Part shown: positions 1 to 10,560 of the stretch, one piece after another
Position numbering within the stretch: position 1 is the first letter of the stretch
Layout of the letters: each line of letters opens with the position of its first letter
Assembly: GCA_037833965.1 (NCBI GenBank)
Contig: AP031358.1
Location: forward strand, 18,608,001-18,672,000
Source: Marchantia polymorpha subsp. ruderalis
Lineage: Eukaryota; Streptophyta; Marchantiopsida; Marchantiales; Marchantiaceae
Reading direction: 5' to 3'
Length of the DNA: 64,000 nucleotides
Position numbers and translations under genes: made by a program
The notes under the pieces: generated by a model
What the model was told of the DNA's origin: nothing
The model's input: the letters and a program-made list of their open reading frames with translations, nothing else
Database searches by the model: none

Positions 1-1152
1 AAGTTGAAATCGGATTTCATTCGTAACATCAATGACAAACTTGAGGAAATGCCCTTGGAAAGGTTGCACTTGATGGAGAAGGAAGAGTTGATGCACTTGA
101 TGGAAAAGGAAGAGTTGTTCCACTATGAGCAGTGTTGGCCTCGGATTGAAAGGTACACCGGCGGAATATCCGAACTAGCAAGGGATTTGTTGTGGAAGAG
201 CGATGTGGATGCAGTTGTGAATGAGATTTGCCAGAATCGAATTCTACAATTAGAGTCATTGCAGGAAGCTATAGATAGCGTGGACAATGATTTGGCTCAG
301 TGTTATCCTAAAGCTGAAAACATGGTTAGCAACTCTAATTTTCCACAAATAAAAGATCTCAAACCACCCACATCCAGGTGCTTGAGTCCGGCCAGCACAA
401 GTGTGGAGAATCCTTCGACCCAACTTATTATGTCCAAGATTGAGGAGGAAGCAGAAAAGATACTACAAAAGCTTGATGGTATGGATGAGAGGTTAAGATC
501 AATGCAGAGCTCAATGGGACAGATACTCTCTGTGCAACAAGAACTGCAGTCAAAGTTGAGTGTCTTCATGTCTAAGGTGGACAAGAGCATTGGCTATTCG
601 CAAGAGATTCAGCAGCGGAAAACGCCTAAACGACCCTATGTTACGGATGATGTGGGACATTTCTATAGGTTGAGTGCAGGTCTGCATGTCGGGAAAATTG
701 TTCGACTTCACTTGATGTGTGAGTCGATGACTGGGTTTCACACTGTCAAAGATCAAGAAGGGTTGAAGTTAAGATTGGATTTGGAGAAGTGGGAGTGGAT
801 TCGGAGAACTATTGAAATTTCGTACAAAGTCATATATTATGGTGCAAAGGCTGCACTGACTAAGTTCTGCGGGTTGGGCGAAGCGATTCCGGCCTGGGCA
901 GATTTGGAATCGGATATTGTTAAACTGGATGGTATTAGCAATGAAGATCGCAGGGCAGTTCTAACAGGTGGGGATAGCAAGGAGCTGCAAGAAGCATGGT
1001 TGAGGATTCAGCAAATTCTTGCGCCTGAGCTTGAAAATCGCTATTCCAAAATCTTCAAGTTGTATTTGGTGAGCTTAAAAAAAGGTGGGCATGCATGGGT
1101 GTGCGAGAAGTGCATGAATAAAGGCCGTGATTGTGGAATTTTGACATGTTAG
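1..1152 (+). CDS. ROCO GTPase gene A, 3' end of last exon (partial)
   Basis: The frame is open from the first base of the window (codon-aligned at base 1) to TAG at 1150-1152, giving 383 residues. It is the C-terminal part of exon 3 of an LRR-Roc-COR protein and is identical by eye to gene B from 21766 to 22917. It shows a short charged direct repeat (LMEKEEL twice, residues about 24-38), a coiled coil at about residues 144-194 (KILQKLDGMDERLRSM type heptads), then an unrecognised module of about 180 residues rich in aromatic and basic residues, ending HAWVCEKCMNKG with a CxxC. The LRR, Roc and COR parts lie upstream of the window. If the 21.8 kb duplication is a simple tandem one, the missing 5' part should be identical to gene B (inference). 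Confidence 0.9.
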   Translation, partial: KLKSDFIRNINDKLEEMPLERLHLMEKEELMHLMEKEELFHYEQCWPRIERYTGGISELARDLLWKSDVDAVVNEICQNRILQLESLQEAIDSVDNDLAQCYPKAENMVSNSNFPQIKDLKPPTSRCLSPASTSVENPSTQLIMSKIEEEAEKILQKLDGMDERLRSMQSSMGQILSVQQELQSKLSVFMSKVDKSIGYSQEIQQRKTPKRPYVTDDVGHFYRLSAGLHVGKIVRLHLMCESMTGFHTVKDQEGLKLRLDLEKWEWIRRTIEISYKVIYYGAKAALTKFCGLGEAIPAWADLESDIVKLDGISNEDRRAVLTGGDSKELQEAWLRIQQILAPELENRYSKIFKLYLVSLKKGGHAWVCEKCMNKGRDCGILTC

Positions 1153-3300
1153 TATTTAGAAGAGGTTAGAATGCCACTATGCAATTGACAAGCATATGTT
1201 TAGACCCTCATGCAATATACAACTCTGGAAATTCTTCCTTGCAGTTTTCACAAGAAGAAGTCTTCTATAATTTTTGCCATCATGTCAATCGCACAGTTAT
1301 GTTTTGAAGAAGATCATTGTTAGGCTAAACTATGAAGATGACTTTTCGAGGGTAGAGTGTTCATATTGTCTCGTTGCAAGCCTCACTATGATGAAAACCC
1401 TTCCGTTGACAAGTGAGGGTGGTCATGTTGAGCTTCCACACATATTCCTGACTGATTCTTATGTACCACGATGAAGGTCCAACAAATGTATGATGGACCG
1501 GAACTAAAAATTAAGATGTGTTATCATTTTCAAGTAGTATCCGTGTTTAAACAAGAGAGCAATATAGTCTGAAGAGAATGCTATTCCAATAATTCATGCA
1601 CAATATCCGATCTGTGAAGCTCAGAAATTCGCAGCTCATGTGAATCTGCTTTTGGCGCTTCTTTGTATGATCAGAAGATTTCACAAGATTTCTTAGTAGG
1701 CCCAACTCCGGTTCGAATGCATCTTACCGGTAGAACAAAACCTGTGCACAAATTTCTCTCCTATGATATATTGTTGAGGTGTTATCAGAGTTTTTCGTTC
1801 CCTATTCTTCGCGCGACATCGTGATATCATGCTTTTTCCATAGCGGGGTTCTCAGAGCATTTTAAATCGCCAGCACGCTCAGAACTGTCACGTGTATAAA
1901 TGTGGTACTTCCGAAGCACGAATGATCCTGCAATTGGACTGCGTGTGGACGTTGGGTTAAAGAGAATCTTTACGTTGAGCATAAATTTTCAAAGGATGCA
2001 CGACCTCGTTTGCTGAATATAATGGTGAATGTGATTATGGTTGCAAGTCCTTGACTAGGATATTTAGTCTGATTGATTGAAACAATCATGGGCGTTAAGT
2101 GGACTGGGCTATCTCTCTTTCAGGAAGAACATCACCTACAAATGTTGTTTACGCAGTTGTAAATAGTCTTCTGAGAGCAAAGACAAGAACAATCATGGTG
2201 ATTGCGATGAATTGAACGGAGAAGTATATCACGAATCGATTTAGATGCGGTTACACCAGAGAAAATTATACATCTCTGAATAGTCCATATAGTCCAGAAA
2301 GCTGCCTTCCAAATCCTCCTCATCGTCGTTAATCAAGTTGAGCTAGACTCACAGCTTAGACTTAGGGGGTGTACAATTAGTTTGCCAAACCAGATCTGGG
2401 ATGTCTGCATGCTCCTACGTCACGTCATGCAGTGTTCACGATGTGCAGATAGAAAATTTTGTCAAGGTTTGTAAAAGCAAGGCAAGAGAGTTACATAGGT
2501 AGTAAATGCTCTTGCATCTGCTCGTTGAGGCTGTTCAGTGAATAATTTGATGTCCCACAAGGAAAGCGAAGCTCCCAGACAGAGCATGAAAAGACATTTG
2601 CAGCAGGATATGAGAGTTTTACAGCTGCCACAAGTCTTCCATTGTCAGCGTGCTTCAGTATTCTCAGGTCTTCAGTCACATGGGTCCTGACACGGCCTTG
2701 AATTTGTCCTGAGAAACTGCGCAAAAATGACCAGAGATTTGCAAAACACACAAAGACTGAAGAGGTACAGCCTGTCCGTGATATTGATGGAATTTTGCAT
2801 CGGAAATCGCTGCCACCGCTCTTTCTCAAAAGCAGCAATATTACGACATCACGGTGTCTCTGGTTTCAGAGAGGCCAATCAATCACTATCAAGGGAGCTC
2901 TTCCAGCAGGACCGAGAGGAATCGTCAATCACAAATCAGTGACGGGTATGCACAATGAGGGCCTTCTGTTACACAAAAGCCACCGATTTCTTCCATTTCC
3001 ATTCGCCGCGAGTTGATGGAGGATCGATCATTCAACCCTACGCGATAAACGCGAAGCAGATCTGATGGTGATCGAACCCCTCGCACACTCGCACACCACT
3101 CACTGATGGTGATCGAACCCCTCGCACACTCGCACACCACTCACTCATCGGTGGCGCCAGAAGCCGTCCAGGAATCTCCCACTGGCAGCCCATCTGCGGG
3201 GACTGGGCTGCTTCTCGACCATCCCCTGGTGCGTGCGTGAGTTCGTCAGGTGAAGCCTGTACTCTACATTATTTTGGCATTATAGTTGCCGGAACGGTTA
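1153..3300 (+). repeat. ROCO 3'-flank repeat, copy after gene A
   Basis: About 2.1 kb of downstream flank travels with the ROCO genes. It recurs identically at 22918-25065, in diverged form at 44273-46350 with an internal replacement, and again at 53888-56130 where no ROCO exon precedes it. Short frames such as 2491-2838 (minus, 115 codons) stay open in more than one copy but match no family I know. The start should hold the 3' UTR of gene A. I see no convincing gene in it. Confidence 0.8.
3064..3145. repeat. Direct tandem repeat, 41 bp x 2
   Basis: A 41-bp unit starting GATGGTGATCGAACCCCTCG occurs twice back to back (3064-3104, 3105-3145). The gene C flank has a single, slightly different unit near 46186 and the last flank copy has a shortened one near 55914, so the doubling is specific to the A/B type of flank. 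Confidence 0.95.
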
Positions 3301-3699
3301 GAATCAATACATGAATAGATTTGAGTATCTGTCAAGCTTGAAGTAATATCTATACCATAGTATGGACTATTTGGCTACGTTACTAAAGGGATGGGCCACA
3401 GAACGAACTGACACAGTACGTGAAAATAAGGTTTATGGACAATTCCAAACTGTGGCTATCCTCTTGACGTGGTTTATAACGTTCGCATTTGAGAACCCCC
3501 AGGTCTTCCGACTTGTTCACGTGGCTCACTTTCAACCATATTTGCAAATCAGTCACCACAACTATGAATACTTCTGCATGAAGTATATAAGAGACGAGAA
3601 GAGCACGATTCGTATTTCCGCTCGTTCATCTTTTAGTACCAATCGATAGAACGAAAAATGATCTCGGCAACGGTGATAATCTTGGACCATGAACAGCCA
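3301..3699. other. Spacer with a TATA-like box, no gene recognised
   Basis: This stretch lies between the 3' flank and the 77-bp repeats. A 95-codon frame at 3362-3649 on the plus strand shows no recognisable domain. A TATA-like string TATATAAG at 3584-3591 has reasonable core-promoter form, but no supported coding region follows it on the plus strand, so I do not call a gene. Confidence 0.3.
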
Positions 3700-3931
3700 A
3701 GTGCGTGGGTGTGATCACTTCATCTCCTCATTAAACTTCACATTGACCACAACCAATTGAAACCGTGTTCGGTCCGAGTGCGTGAGTGTGATCACTTCAT
3801 CTTCTCATTACACTTCATATTGACCACAACCAATTGAAACCGTGTTCGGTCCGAGTGCGTGAGTGTGATCACTTCATCTTCTCATTACACTTCATATTGA
3901 CCACAACCCAATTGAAACCGTGTTCGGTCCG
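3700..3931. repeat. Tandem repeat, 77 bp x 3
   Basis: Three direct units of 77, 77 and 78 bp (3700-3776, 3777-3853, 3854-3931) begin AGTGCGTG and end TTCGGTCCG. Units 2 and 3 differ by one inserted C, while unit 1 carries several substitutions. Each unit contains the palindrome TGATCA. The array overlaps the 3' end of a minus-strand frame (3892-4140). The duplicate array is at 25465-25696. Confidence 0.97.
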
Positions 3932-4140
3932 AATTTGAGTACCACTGACTCCAAAATTCCAAGCGTAGACGGAGAATCGAATGTCAAATAGAAATCAAGA
4001 ATATTTTTCCTGTCACGCTCGAGTTGCCTGTACTGATAATAAGAGCCAGTTTTGATCGCTAGAATGGTCTCGAGAGTGGAGGATGAACATAACGATGCTG
4101 CATTAGTAGCAGGGGCTGGAGCTGGAGCATTATCTTGCAT
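3892..4140 (-). CDS. Hypothetical 82-aa protein
   Basis: The minus-strand frame starts with ATG at 4138-4140. It opens with an Ala/Pro-rich stretch (NAPAPAPATNAAS), followed by a mixed region without recognised domain, and its last residues are encoded by the 77-bp tandem repeat. A TATA-like TATATAG lies about 65 bases upstream on the same strand (near 4207-4213), so a small transcript is plausible. There is no family match that I know. It may be the first exon of a longer gene or a chance frame. An identical copy sits at 25657-25905. Confidence 0.25.
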   Translation of the reverse strand: MQDNAPAPAPATNAASLCSSSTLETILAIKTGSYYQYRQLERDRKNILDFYLTFDSPSTLGILESVVLKFGPNTVSIGLWSI

Positions 4141-4373
4141 TCTTCAAAGTCCATCTTCACAATCCATCACTTTCACACATGCAAAGAGATGACACTTATT
4201 CCTGGCTATATAGAGAACACAAGCAGCGTGCACAGGTTTTGTAGCCACATTTCGGTACTTCTCCTTCCCAAGTACACTTCGATCAGAAGCAAGCAGGATA
4301 ACATAGAAGAGACAACAAAGGTGTTACAGCCATGCAACTGTGCCACACCATACTCGTAACGAGAACTCCTCAA

Positions 4374-4799
4374 CTACATAATAGTCGTCAAGAGAAGTCC
4401 GCGATACCGGAAAATTCGCAGTTTTGATGATCGAAATGAGTTTGTAGTAGTCACAACTTGCTTTACAACACTGTGGATTCTACCATCAAGCAAAGATAAC
4501 ATAGCTATCTCATCATGAGTCCTAGTCAAAAGCATGCTGCAAGGTCTGACACTTGCACAACGAAATAGGGTCCGCCCACTTCGATATGCGAACTTGAATT
4601 GAGAGAAGACTAGCACATTGCAAGAAGAGAGAGGGTTTGAAGAGAGAGAAGAGGCGGGAAAGCCAAGAGGGATCGGCTCGTCCTCTAGCTCACCGCAGTC
4701 AACTTTAGGGACTGAATTAGCAAACAGACCGGCCCGACGGTGTGCGTAACCGATGGCAATTGCTATTACACATAGCACAACTTCAAACTGCCAGTTCAT
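4374..4799 (-). CDS. Hypothetical 141-aa protein with N-terminal hydrophobic segment
   Basis: This minus-strand frame has an N-terminus, MNWQFEVVLCVIAIAIGYAH, that looks like a signal peptide or membrane anchor. A Ser/Pro/Leu-rich middle and a basic C-terminus follow. I recognise no domain. It lies just upstream (on the minus strand) of the 82-codon frame, so the two could be parts of one spliced gene, but no splice pair convinced me. The spacer copy at 26139-26564 is identical, which says nothing about selection because the duplication is so recent. Confidence 0.3.
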   Translation of the reverse strand: MNWQFEVVLCVIAIAIGYAHRRAGLFANSVPKVDCGELEDEPIPLGFPASSLSSNPLSSCNVLVFSQFKFAYRSGRTLFRCASVRPCSMLLTRTHDEIAMLSLLDGRIHSVVKQVVTTTNSFRSSKLRIFRYRGLLLTTIM

Positions 4800-5253
4800 T
4801 TCATTCTACAGTAACTCCCAGTCAATCGTAACCTTGTTTGTTATCAGAGTTCAAACCTTGCTCTAGAAAGACAATAAGCTTTACGAATGAACAGCGATTG
4901 GAGCAACAACATCAAAATATGAGTATGAAATCCTGTCATCTCTTTCTTACTCAACTGTAAGAATAAGCGTAAGGAATATATGAAGATAAGCATCCAACTT
5001 TGCATGTTTGTTAGAGGTGCACAAAAGGCTATGACTATGACTTCCTTAATATTTAGACTATGACTTTCTTTAATGTGTAATCTGACCTACTTTATACGAC
5101 ATGTTTTCATTACAATATATTGCTTCATAGAAAGCAATAGTTAGTATCATACATCGAATACCAGTCATGATTTTAAATATATACATTTGATCTACTTGTA
5201 TTTATACATAATGTATTATATTCCATGACCAAGGTAACTAGATCACTCTGCAT
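4800..5253. other. AT-rich spacer, nothing recognised
   Basis: There is no open frame of interest and no repeat beyond short AT runs. Two short direct near-repeats (CTATGACTATGACTT and ACTATGACTTTC, 5028-5066) are the only visible structure. Confidence 0.5.
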
Positions 5254-5733
5254 ATGAAAAAATATTCAACAGCAACTTGCTGTGAATGCAGAGGTTGCTG
5301 CGATGGCCTAGTACGAACGATTACACTTCCAAGAGTCAACAGTTGCTTTCAAAACGCGGAGCAAGTTCACAAAATGTTTTCCATTAGAATAAAAATATCC
5401 CGACATTATGGTACAATGTGTGAAAAAACACACACAATACCTCCAACACTTCCGTCCTTGCTCCAATTACTTGATTTGAGAATGCATGGGCCACTAACTC
5501 TGTCCTTTTATACTCGTTCGTTCGACAGTCTCTCTGCCAACATGACTTCACTGGAAATGTACACTTTGGATGCGCATTTCAACATCAATATCGTAATAAG
5601 TCCGGAGCTCTTTGAAAGCATTAATCAAATGATCAAGCATGAAAGAGAGGGGGCAAAACCCCAAACAACAGCGAATTCAACAGAAAAATGTACCAACGAA
5701 AACTTGATCTTTACTCCAAAACCTATGCTCTGA
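5254..5733 (+). CDS. Hypothetical 159-aa protein
   Basis: The plus-strand frame runs from ATG at 5254 to TGA at 5733. The N-terminus is Cys-rich (TCCECRGCC, residues 8-16). The middle is leucine-rich (LPSLLQLLDLRMHGPLTLSF) and the C-terminus is hydrophilic. I recognise no family. It could be an exon or a fragment of a longer gene. The frame lies upstream of, and points toward, the 3' end of the STE24 gene. The identical copy is at 27019-27498. Confidence 0.3.
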   Translation: MKKYSTATCCECRGCCDGLVRTITLPRVNSCFQNAEQVHKMFSIRIKISRHYGTMCEKTHTIPPTLPSLLQLLDLRMHGPLTLSFYTRSFDSLSANMTSLEMYTLDAHFNINIVISPELFESINQMIKHEREGAKPQTTANSTEKCTNENLIFTPKPML

Positions 5734-6438
5734 AATCGAATTCAAATCTTACGTTATTCCGTCTTCATTTCCAAAAGCTTTTGGCCTAGTGCGTTGATTT
5801 TTGCATCTGCTCAAGTTAAAAAACACAGTGCAAAATGAAAACATCTAAAGATCTGAAGATCGAAGGGTCTGACTAAAGAGATTGACAATCCTCGAAAAAC
5901 ACATATCCGCACATTCCAGTTATTCAATTAGCAGATGTCTATCATTACTTTACAGGAAAAGAATTATGAGATATTATTACAAATTTGAGCAGCAAACTAA
6001 GACCTACAACTCACTCACATTGATACTCAAAGGATTGGGTTGAGAAGGGATCCCCTTGAGAAGTTGAAAATACATCCATGAAGTACGCATTCTCAATGAC
6101 AATCGAGCTTCACAGGAGCACATGAATGTGGAACAAGTGCGAAAGTGCAGCTTCGTGTTGACAAGTTCAAGACAAGATCATTGATTAAAGCTCTCCCTTG
6201 AACAAGAACTGCTTACCCATCTTACCAATGAGGTAAAGCCACCTACCAAAGTCCCCAGCAGCCTAAGGTGTGATGTTTTGCTCATATGATATACTCTGGT
6301 GAAGTCACCAGATCCCTGTTATCCGTGCACAATTCCAAAACATTTTCTCTTGTGTACATATGTCCGCTGGACGTTTTCAAATGAAGCTCTAATAGCTGAC
6401 GCTACAACTCTGGTGCTTCCTCTCCAGACGTGATTCAA
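5734..6438. other. Spacer, likely STE24 3' UTR at its right end
   Basis: No gene is seen. Because the STE24 stop codon is at 6439-6441 on the minus strand, the right part of this stretch probably holds its 3' UTR (inference). Confidence 0.4.
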
Positions 6439-8735
6439 TCATTCGTCCTTCTTTGTGTACTTGTCAAGAGCCTGGAGCCGTTCGACAAGCGGTGGATGAG
6501 AGTAGTGATATGCTGAGTACCAGGGATCTGTGTTCATTGCTGAAAGGTTTTCCTCCTGTCAAAGTAGTAGTGCAGCACGTTAATATTCGGGACAAAGCTC
6601 CTTAGGGATTAGTGGTTCTTTATAAGAACTCTTTGCCTGTATTATTAGAGTTCGTCATCTAACCAAACAAAAAGTTTGAATCCAAAACGTACATATCAAT
6701 ACTAACTTTCTCATCTAGAGATGCAAATCCGAAGGATACTCAGAAAAGATAAAACCATAAACAGTTTTTGCATTCTTGACCGTACTTGTAACTTGATGAG
6801 GCCTCCTCGCAAAGAATCTGCATAACCAAGCTTCCTTGCGAATGCATCCGCCTGTAAAGAAACAGAAAGCGAAAACTGAGCTTAACACGAACTAAAACTC
6901 ATGAGAATTTCGAAGAAAGCGAGAATTGTAATCTATTCAAAGCACCATTTGGTAAATATCGACGCAAAATAGTAGCAACGAAAGTATTGAGCTACTTCAA
7001 CAACACAATTGAACAGCCGACTACGATACTGCGGCAAAAGTTTGCAATTGATGTATATGGGGATGAAACGGAGAAGGGTGGAAGGAGACGTTAACCTGAA
7101 ACTCGAATGCCCTGCTGACCAGGTTGAGGCCAAAGCTAACAAGATGTTGCAAGGGCATGATTGTATGCTGCATGTTTCAAGAAATCGAGACGGCCAGAAA
7201 CGAGATATAAGACCAGAAAGAAGTTATACCTCTTACAACACAAATTGTTCAACTAAACTTCTACTGTACATCAAAGAGGGCAGTAGATGTGAAAACAAAT
7301 GTATTTCTTCAAGATTCAAAAAAATGGCAAACTCTCAAGAAAATTAAGAACTGAGGAGCTATGTCAACGAAGGATATTGATGACACAACTCATTTGATCT
7401 GGCTGTCACCATTTATCTCAATCAGCTGTTGGTCAATATTAAGTACATAACTGGAGAGGAGAGGGAAAGAACCTGGAATAACACGAGGCCAATGAGAACA
7501 GGCTGGGTTGAGAAACCAAAACTTCGGAAAAGATCAGTTGAATTGCGAACTAATGTATAACCGCCGAATTGCAACAGCGTAAGAACCTGTCAAGTTCAAG
7601 CTAATCAGTCAAGCTCAATGGTCGATTCAAGTTGTCATGTTCTTAATAAGATGAATGCATAACGTACAATCCGGAGCTACAGGTAAATAACATCCTATGT
7701 GATTTCAAATCATCCGGTAAGCAACGAGTGAGGTTTTCTACAGTAGCCGTCTATCCTAAGCAACGATCAAGTAAGAAAACTTGGAGATCAATTTGTGTAT
7801 ACAAATATGCAAGGCCTGCATGAGTGCTTGGTCTGAATTTGAACACTCCAAAAACATGAAATACTGTGATCAGCTGTTAGTAAGTACCTGCATGGCTACA
7901 AAGGAATACATGGTATGACTAAGCTGCCAGTGGCCAAGTTCATGTGCGAGAACTGCTACGACCTCTTCCTCCTTACACTGCAAATTTCGTCATCTGGTCA
8001 GCATCGAATCTCTTCACTTTGATGACATAGGGACAAAGATCGTTGATTGATGCAAAAGCACGATCGTCCGTTACAACCATAGTAACAACATTCCTTCTAG
8101 AAAAGCAAATGACTTCAGATAAAGCAATGGAACATATATTGCTTATTCCAATGAAGCAACAATTCACCGGAAGTACCTGTTGTATAAGTGTATCATAAAG
8201 CACAATGCGCTTGCTGTTGAAAAATCCATACATGTATGCCTGCAAAACCGTATCATCTTAGACTTGAATATCAACGAAGCATGAGGCAGAAGAACATCCA
8301 TGCATGATCTGAGCACGAATCACAAATGTGTATCAACTTACATTGCTATGGCTAGATCTTGTAGATCCGTCAATGACAAACAGCTTCTTCAAGGGAAACT
8401 TTAGTGATGACGCCAGCTTCTCGATTTTTGCCCTCAGCTCTCCTTCGGGCAGCTGTGCAGATATGCCCAGCAGGACCCATATGTTAGCGATTCGCACCGC
8501 ATTGCACCGTGGGAGTAACATGATTCACATCTTCAGGCAGTTCCAAGGTAAATGGCTGCTGACAACATATGTCTTCCAGACAAACATTGACAGGCAACAA
8601 TAAACTCTTGAACCCCGATTTGGAATACTTACTGGAGTGAACTTGTTAAACAGTGGGGCAATGAGAACGGGATAAATAGCCATCATCCCGAGTGACAAAA
8701 CCAGCATGAATCCCCACAAATAAAGAGCAAGGCAT
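6439..8735 (-). pseudogene. STE24: CAAX prenyl protease 1 (STE24/FACE1), 5'-truncated
   Basis: Eight consecutive 3' exons of plant STE24 are present on the minus strand: 8735-8633, 8452-8342, 8239-8177, 7977-7888, 7586-7473, 7167-7096, 6851-6786 and 6555-6439. All internal junctions are clean GT-AG and in phase. Visible features are the membrane segment LYLWGFMLVLSLGMMAIYP, GSTRSSHSN, the zinc motif HELGH (7930-7944), the downstream acidic zinc ligand in FEFQADAFA, and the C-terminus HPPLVERLQALDKYTKKDE. STE24 removes the CaaX tail of prenylated proteins in the ER membrane. The N-terminal half (early membrane spans) is missing: similarity stops at about 8735 where AT-rich DNA begins. The catalytic half is undamaged, so the loss looks recent, but without its start the gene is probably dead unless 5' exons lie elsewhere. 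Confidence 0.88.
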
Positions 8736-10140
8736 ATCTTTTATTGATTCATTGCATGTGATTTCACTAACAGAATATTTTTTGACTAAATAAAACATTT
8801 CAGTTTTATCAACTGAATAATTTATCGTCATATCTTTACAAATTTCATATTTTAAATCTTGTTCAAAGGCATATAAGGTTTTAACTTCACTCTTGTTCAT
8901 GGAAAACTTGTATTTGGAAAATCAATTTTTTTTATAAATGATTTTCTTTCTTTCCACATATCATTATTTTTTTTTTTTTAAATAATTATTTTGTTGTAAA
9001 AGTCAAAACATTCAAGATCCTGAAATCAAAACGTGTCATTCTCACATAATGTATGAAGAAGGAGCCAATTGCATGGAAAAAAATCTCATTTCAATTTGCA
9101 ACAAATTGAAATATATGGAAATTGAATAAATTTATATTTATATTTGTGATCAAATTTTCATTCTCTCTAGTTTGATTCTAATACAGAAATCTTATTAACT
9201 ATGTTGTGCTGCTCTATATATTTCTTTATCATCACAATATTTAAATGTTTCATATCAGCTTTGATTGCGCTTAAAATCTCATTTGTATCAAACCATGTCT
9301 TCATGACTTTACTCACAAGAATACAACGTAAATATGACAAAAATCTAACGCCAAAAAAAATTAATCACAAAAGTTACAATTTAATGATGATAAAATAACT
9401 CTATAGATTTTTCATCATAATTTTCATACAAAATTGTCTTAACACTCTCTTTTATGAGTAATTCGTTGAAACTTTCATATACATGTTGAATCAAATCTAA
9501 GCAGATGATTCACAACATAAATGTTTGTATCATTCAATGTAAATAGTGAAATTTGAAATCTTTGCTAACTATAAGTTGATAATATTAGTAATGTAATAGA
9601 TTTTATCATATAGGTCATGACTTATACAATGCAATACATGTATAATAGAATATAAATATATTTTAGATGAAAAAAAAGGGAAGGTTATATAAAGATAATC
9701 ATTCAAACCTTTTATTTTCAGTTTTTATACATCATCTTCATACTTGTTATTTAATATATTATTTTAAAGTACAAATTTTTTTTATGTGCAAATCAATAAC
9801 CTTCATGTAGTATGTACGTAGGTCATGTAAACTCTAAAACACATCATTTGTTTTTTGAAAAATTATGAGAGATAACTTACACTCAAAGAAGTAACAAAAT
9901 AACTTTTTTCCATGTTATCCATTATAAATAAAAGAAATAAACTTAATAAAAAGATAATACACAAAATTTGGTTGAAAAAAATATGAATTCTATTTTTCTC
10001 ATATATATCTATATACATACTTATACAAGGAGAAAAATCTTCACACAATCATCAACTCCATTTGTTTTGGATCAATGGGATGGAAATTTATGAATAAGTA
10101 AACACAAAGATTGCATATGTGATATATTTATCTAAGACAT
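8736..10140. other. AT-rich block abutting truncated STE24, origin unresolved
   Basis: Strongly AT-rich DNA starts exactly where STE24 similarity ends. Several short minus-strand stretches (for example around 8740-8900, 9200-9290 and 9400-9480) read like real AT-rich coding sequence (Lys/Glu/Ile-rich, few low-complexity runs) but match no family I know. It may be a decayed inserted element of unknown type. No terminal repeats are obvious. Confidence 0.4.
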
Positions 10141-10149
10141 TCATTCCTC

Positions 10150-10560
10150 ACCATATTCCTTCTTTATTGATCCATTCGAGCAAGTTGATGTACTCTGAGG
10201 ACTGAGCGGCTCATGCGTCGTCATCTTGGTGGACAAAGCATGTTTCGTTTTTTTGCTGCTTTGAATATCGGGACAGTAGTCTATAACTTCTAGCTTCGGA
10301 AGAAACCTAACAGCTGTGTGGAAGTTTCCTGAAGATACCAGTACTCCAGGCTCTCCAATGCTGTGGTGATTGTTCTTCTAGCTCATCTGTCAAGCATGTG
10401 AGCGCATGCACAGTTCTAGTTCCAGAGTTCTATCCACTTCAAACACTTTAAATCGAGTTTCGTCTTTGCTGAGAACACCCTTGCTTGCTTATCGCGTCAT
10501 TTAGAACCAGCATGATCTTGGCTAAGGATAAGGTCAATCGTCTGAAGAAGTTACATTTTG
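10150..10560 (-). repeat. Inverted fragment of the ROCO 5'-flank sequence
   Basis: Read on the minus strand, this segment matches the direct 5' flanks at about 16490-16830, 38260-38590, 57180-57600 and 58990-59340. It shares strings such as AACTGTGCATG, CACATGCTTGACAG, GAGCTAGAAGAA and GAGTACTGGTATC with one or more of them. It is closest to the divergent copy at 57180-57600 (shared ATCATGCTGGTTCTA and ACGCGATAA). It shows that this sequence is a dispersed element or gene fragment, not only a promoter tied to the ROCO genes. Confidence 0.75.

Noticed and set aside
2491-2838. 115-codon minus-strand frame in the 3' flank as a gene
   Set aside because: It stays partly open in the orphan flank (55426-55689) but has no known domain, no promoter and no splice context; noted only as part of the flank.
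3700-3931. CRISPR-like array
   Set aside because: The units abut without spacers and the genome is a plant, so these are simple tandem repeats.
8646-8900. 84-codon minus-strand frame across the STE24 junction as a gene or fusion
   Set aside because: It enters the STE24 exon in the wrong frame, so it is not a fusion. Only its AT-rich half is coding-like.
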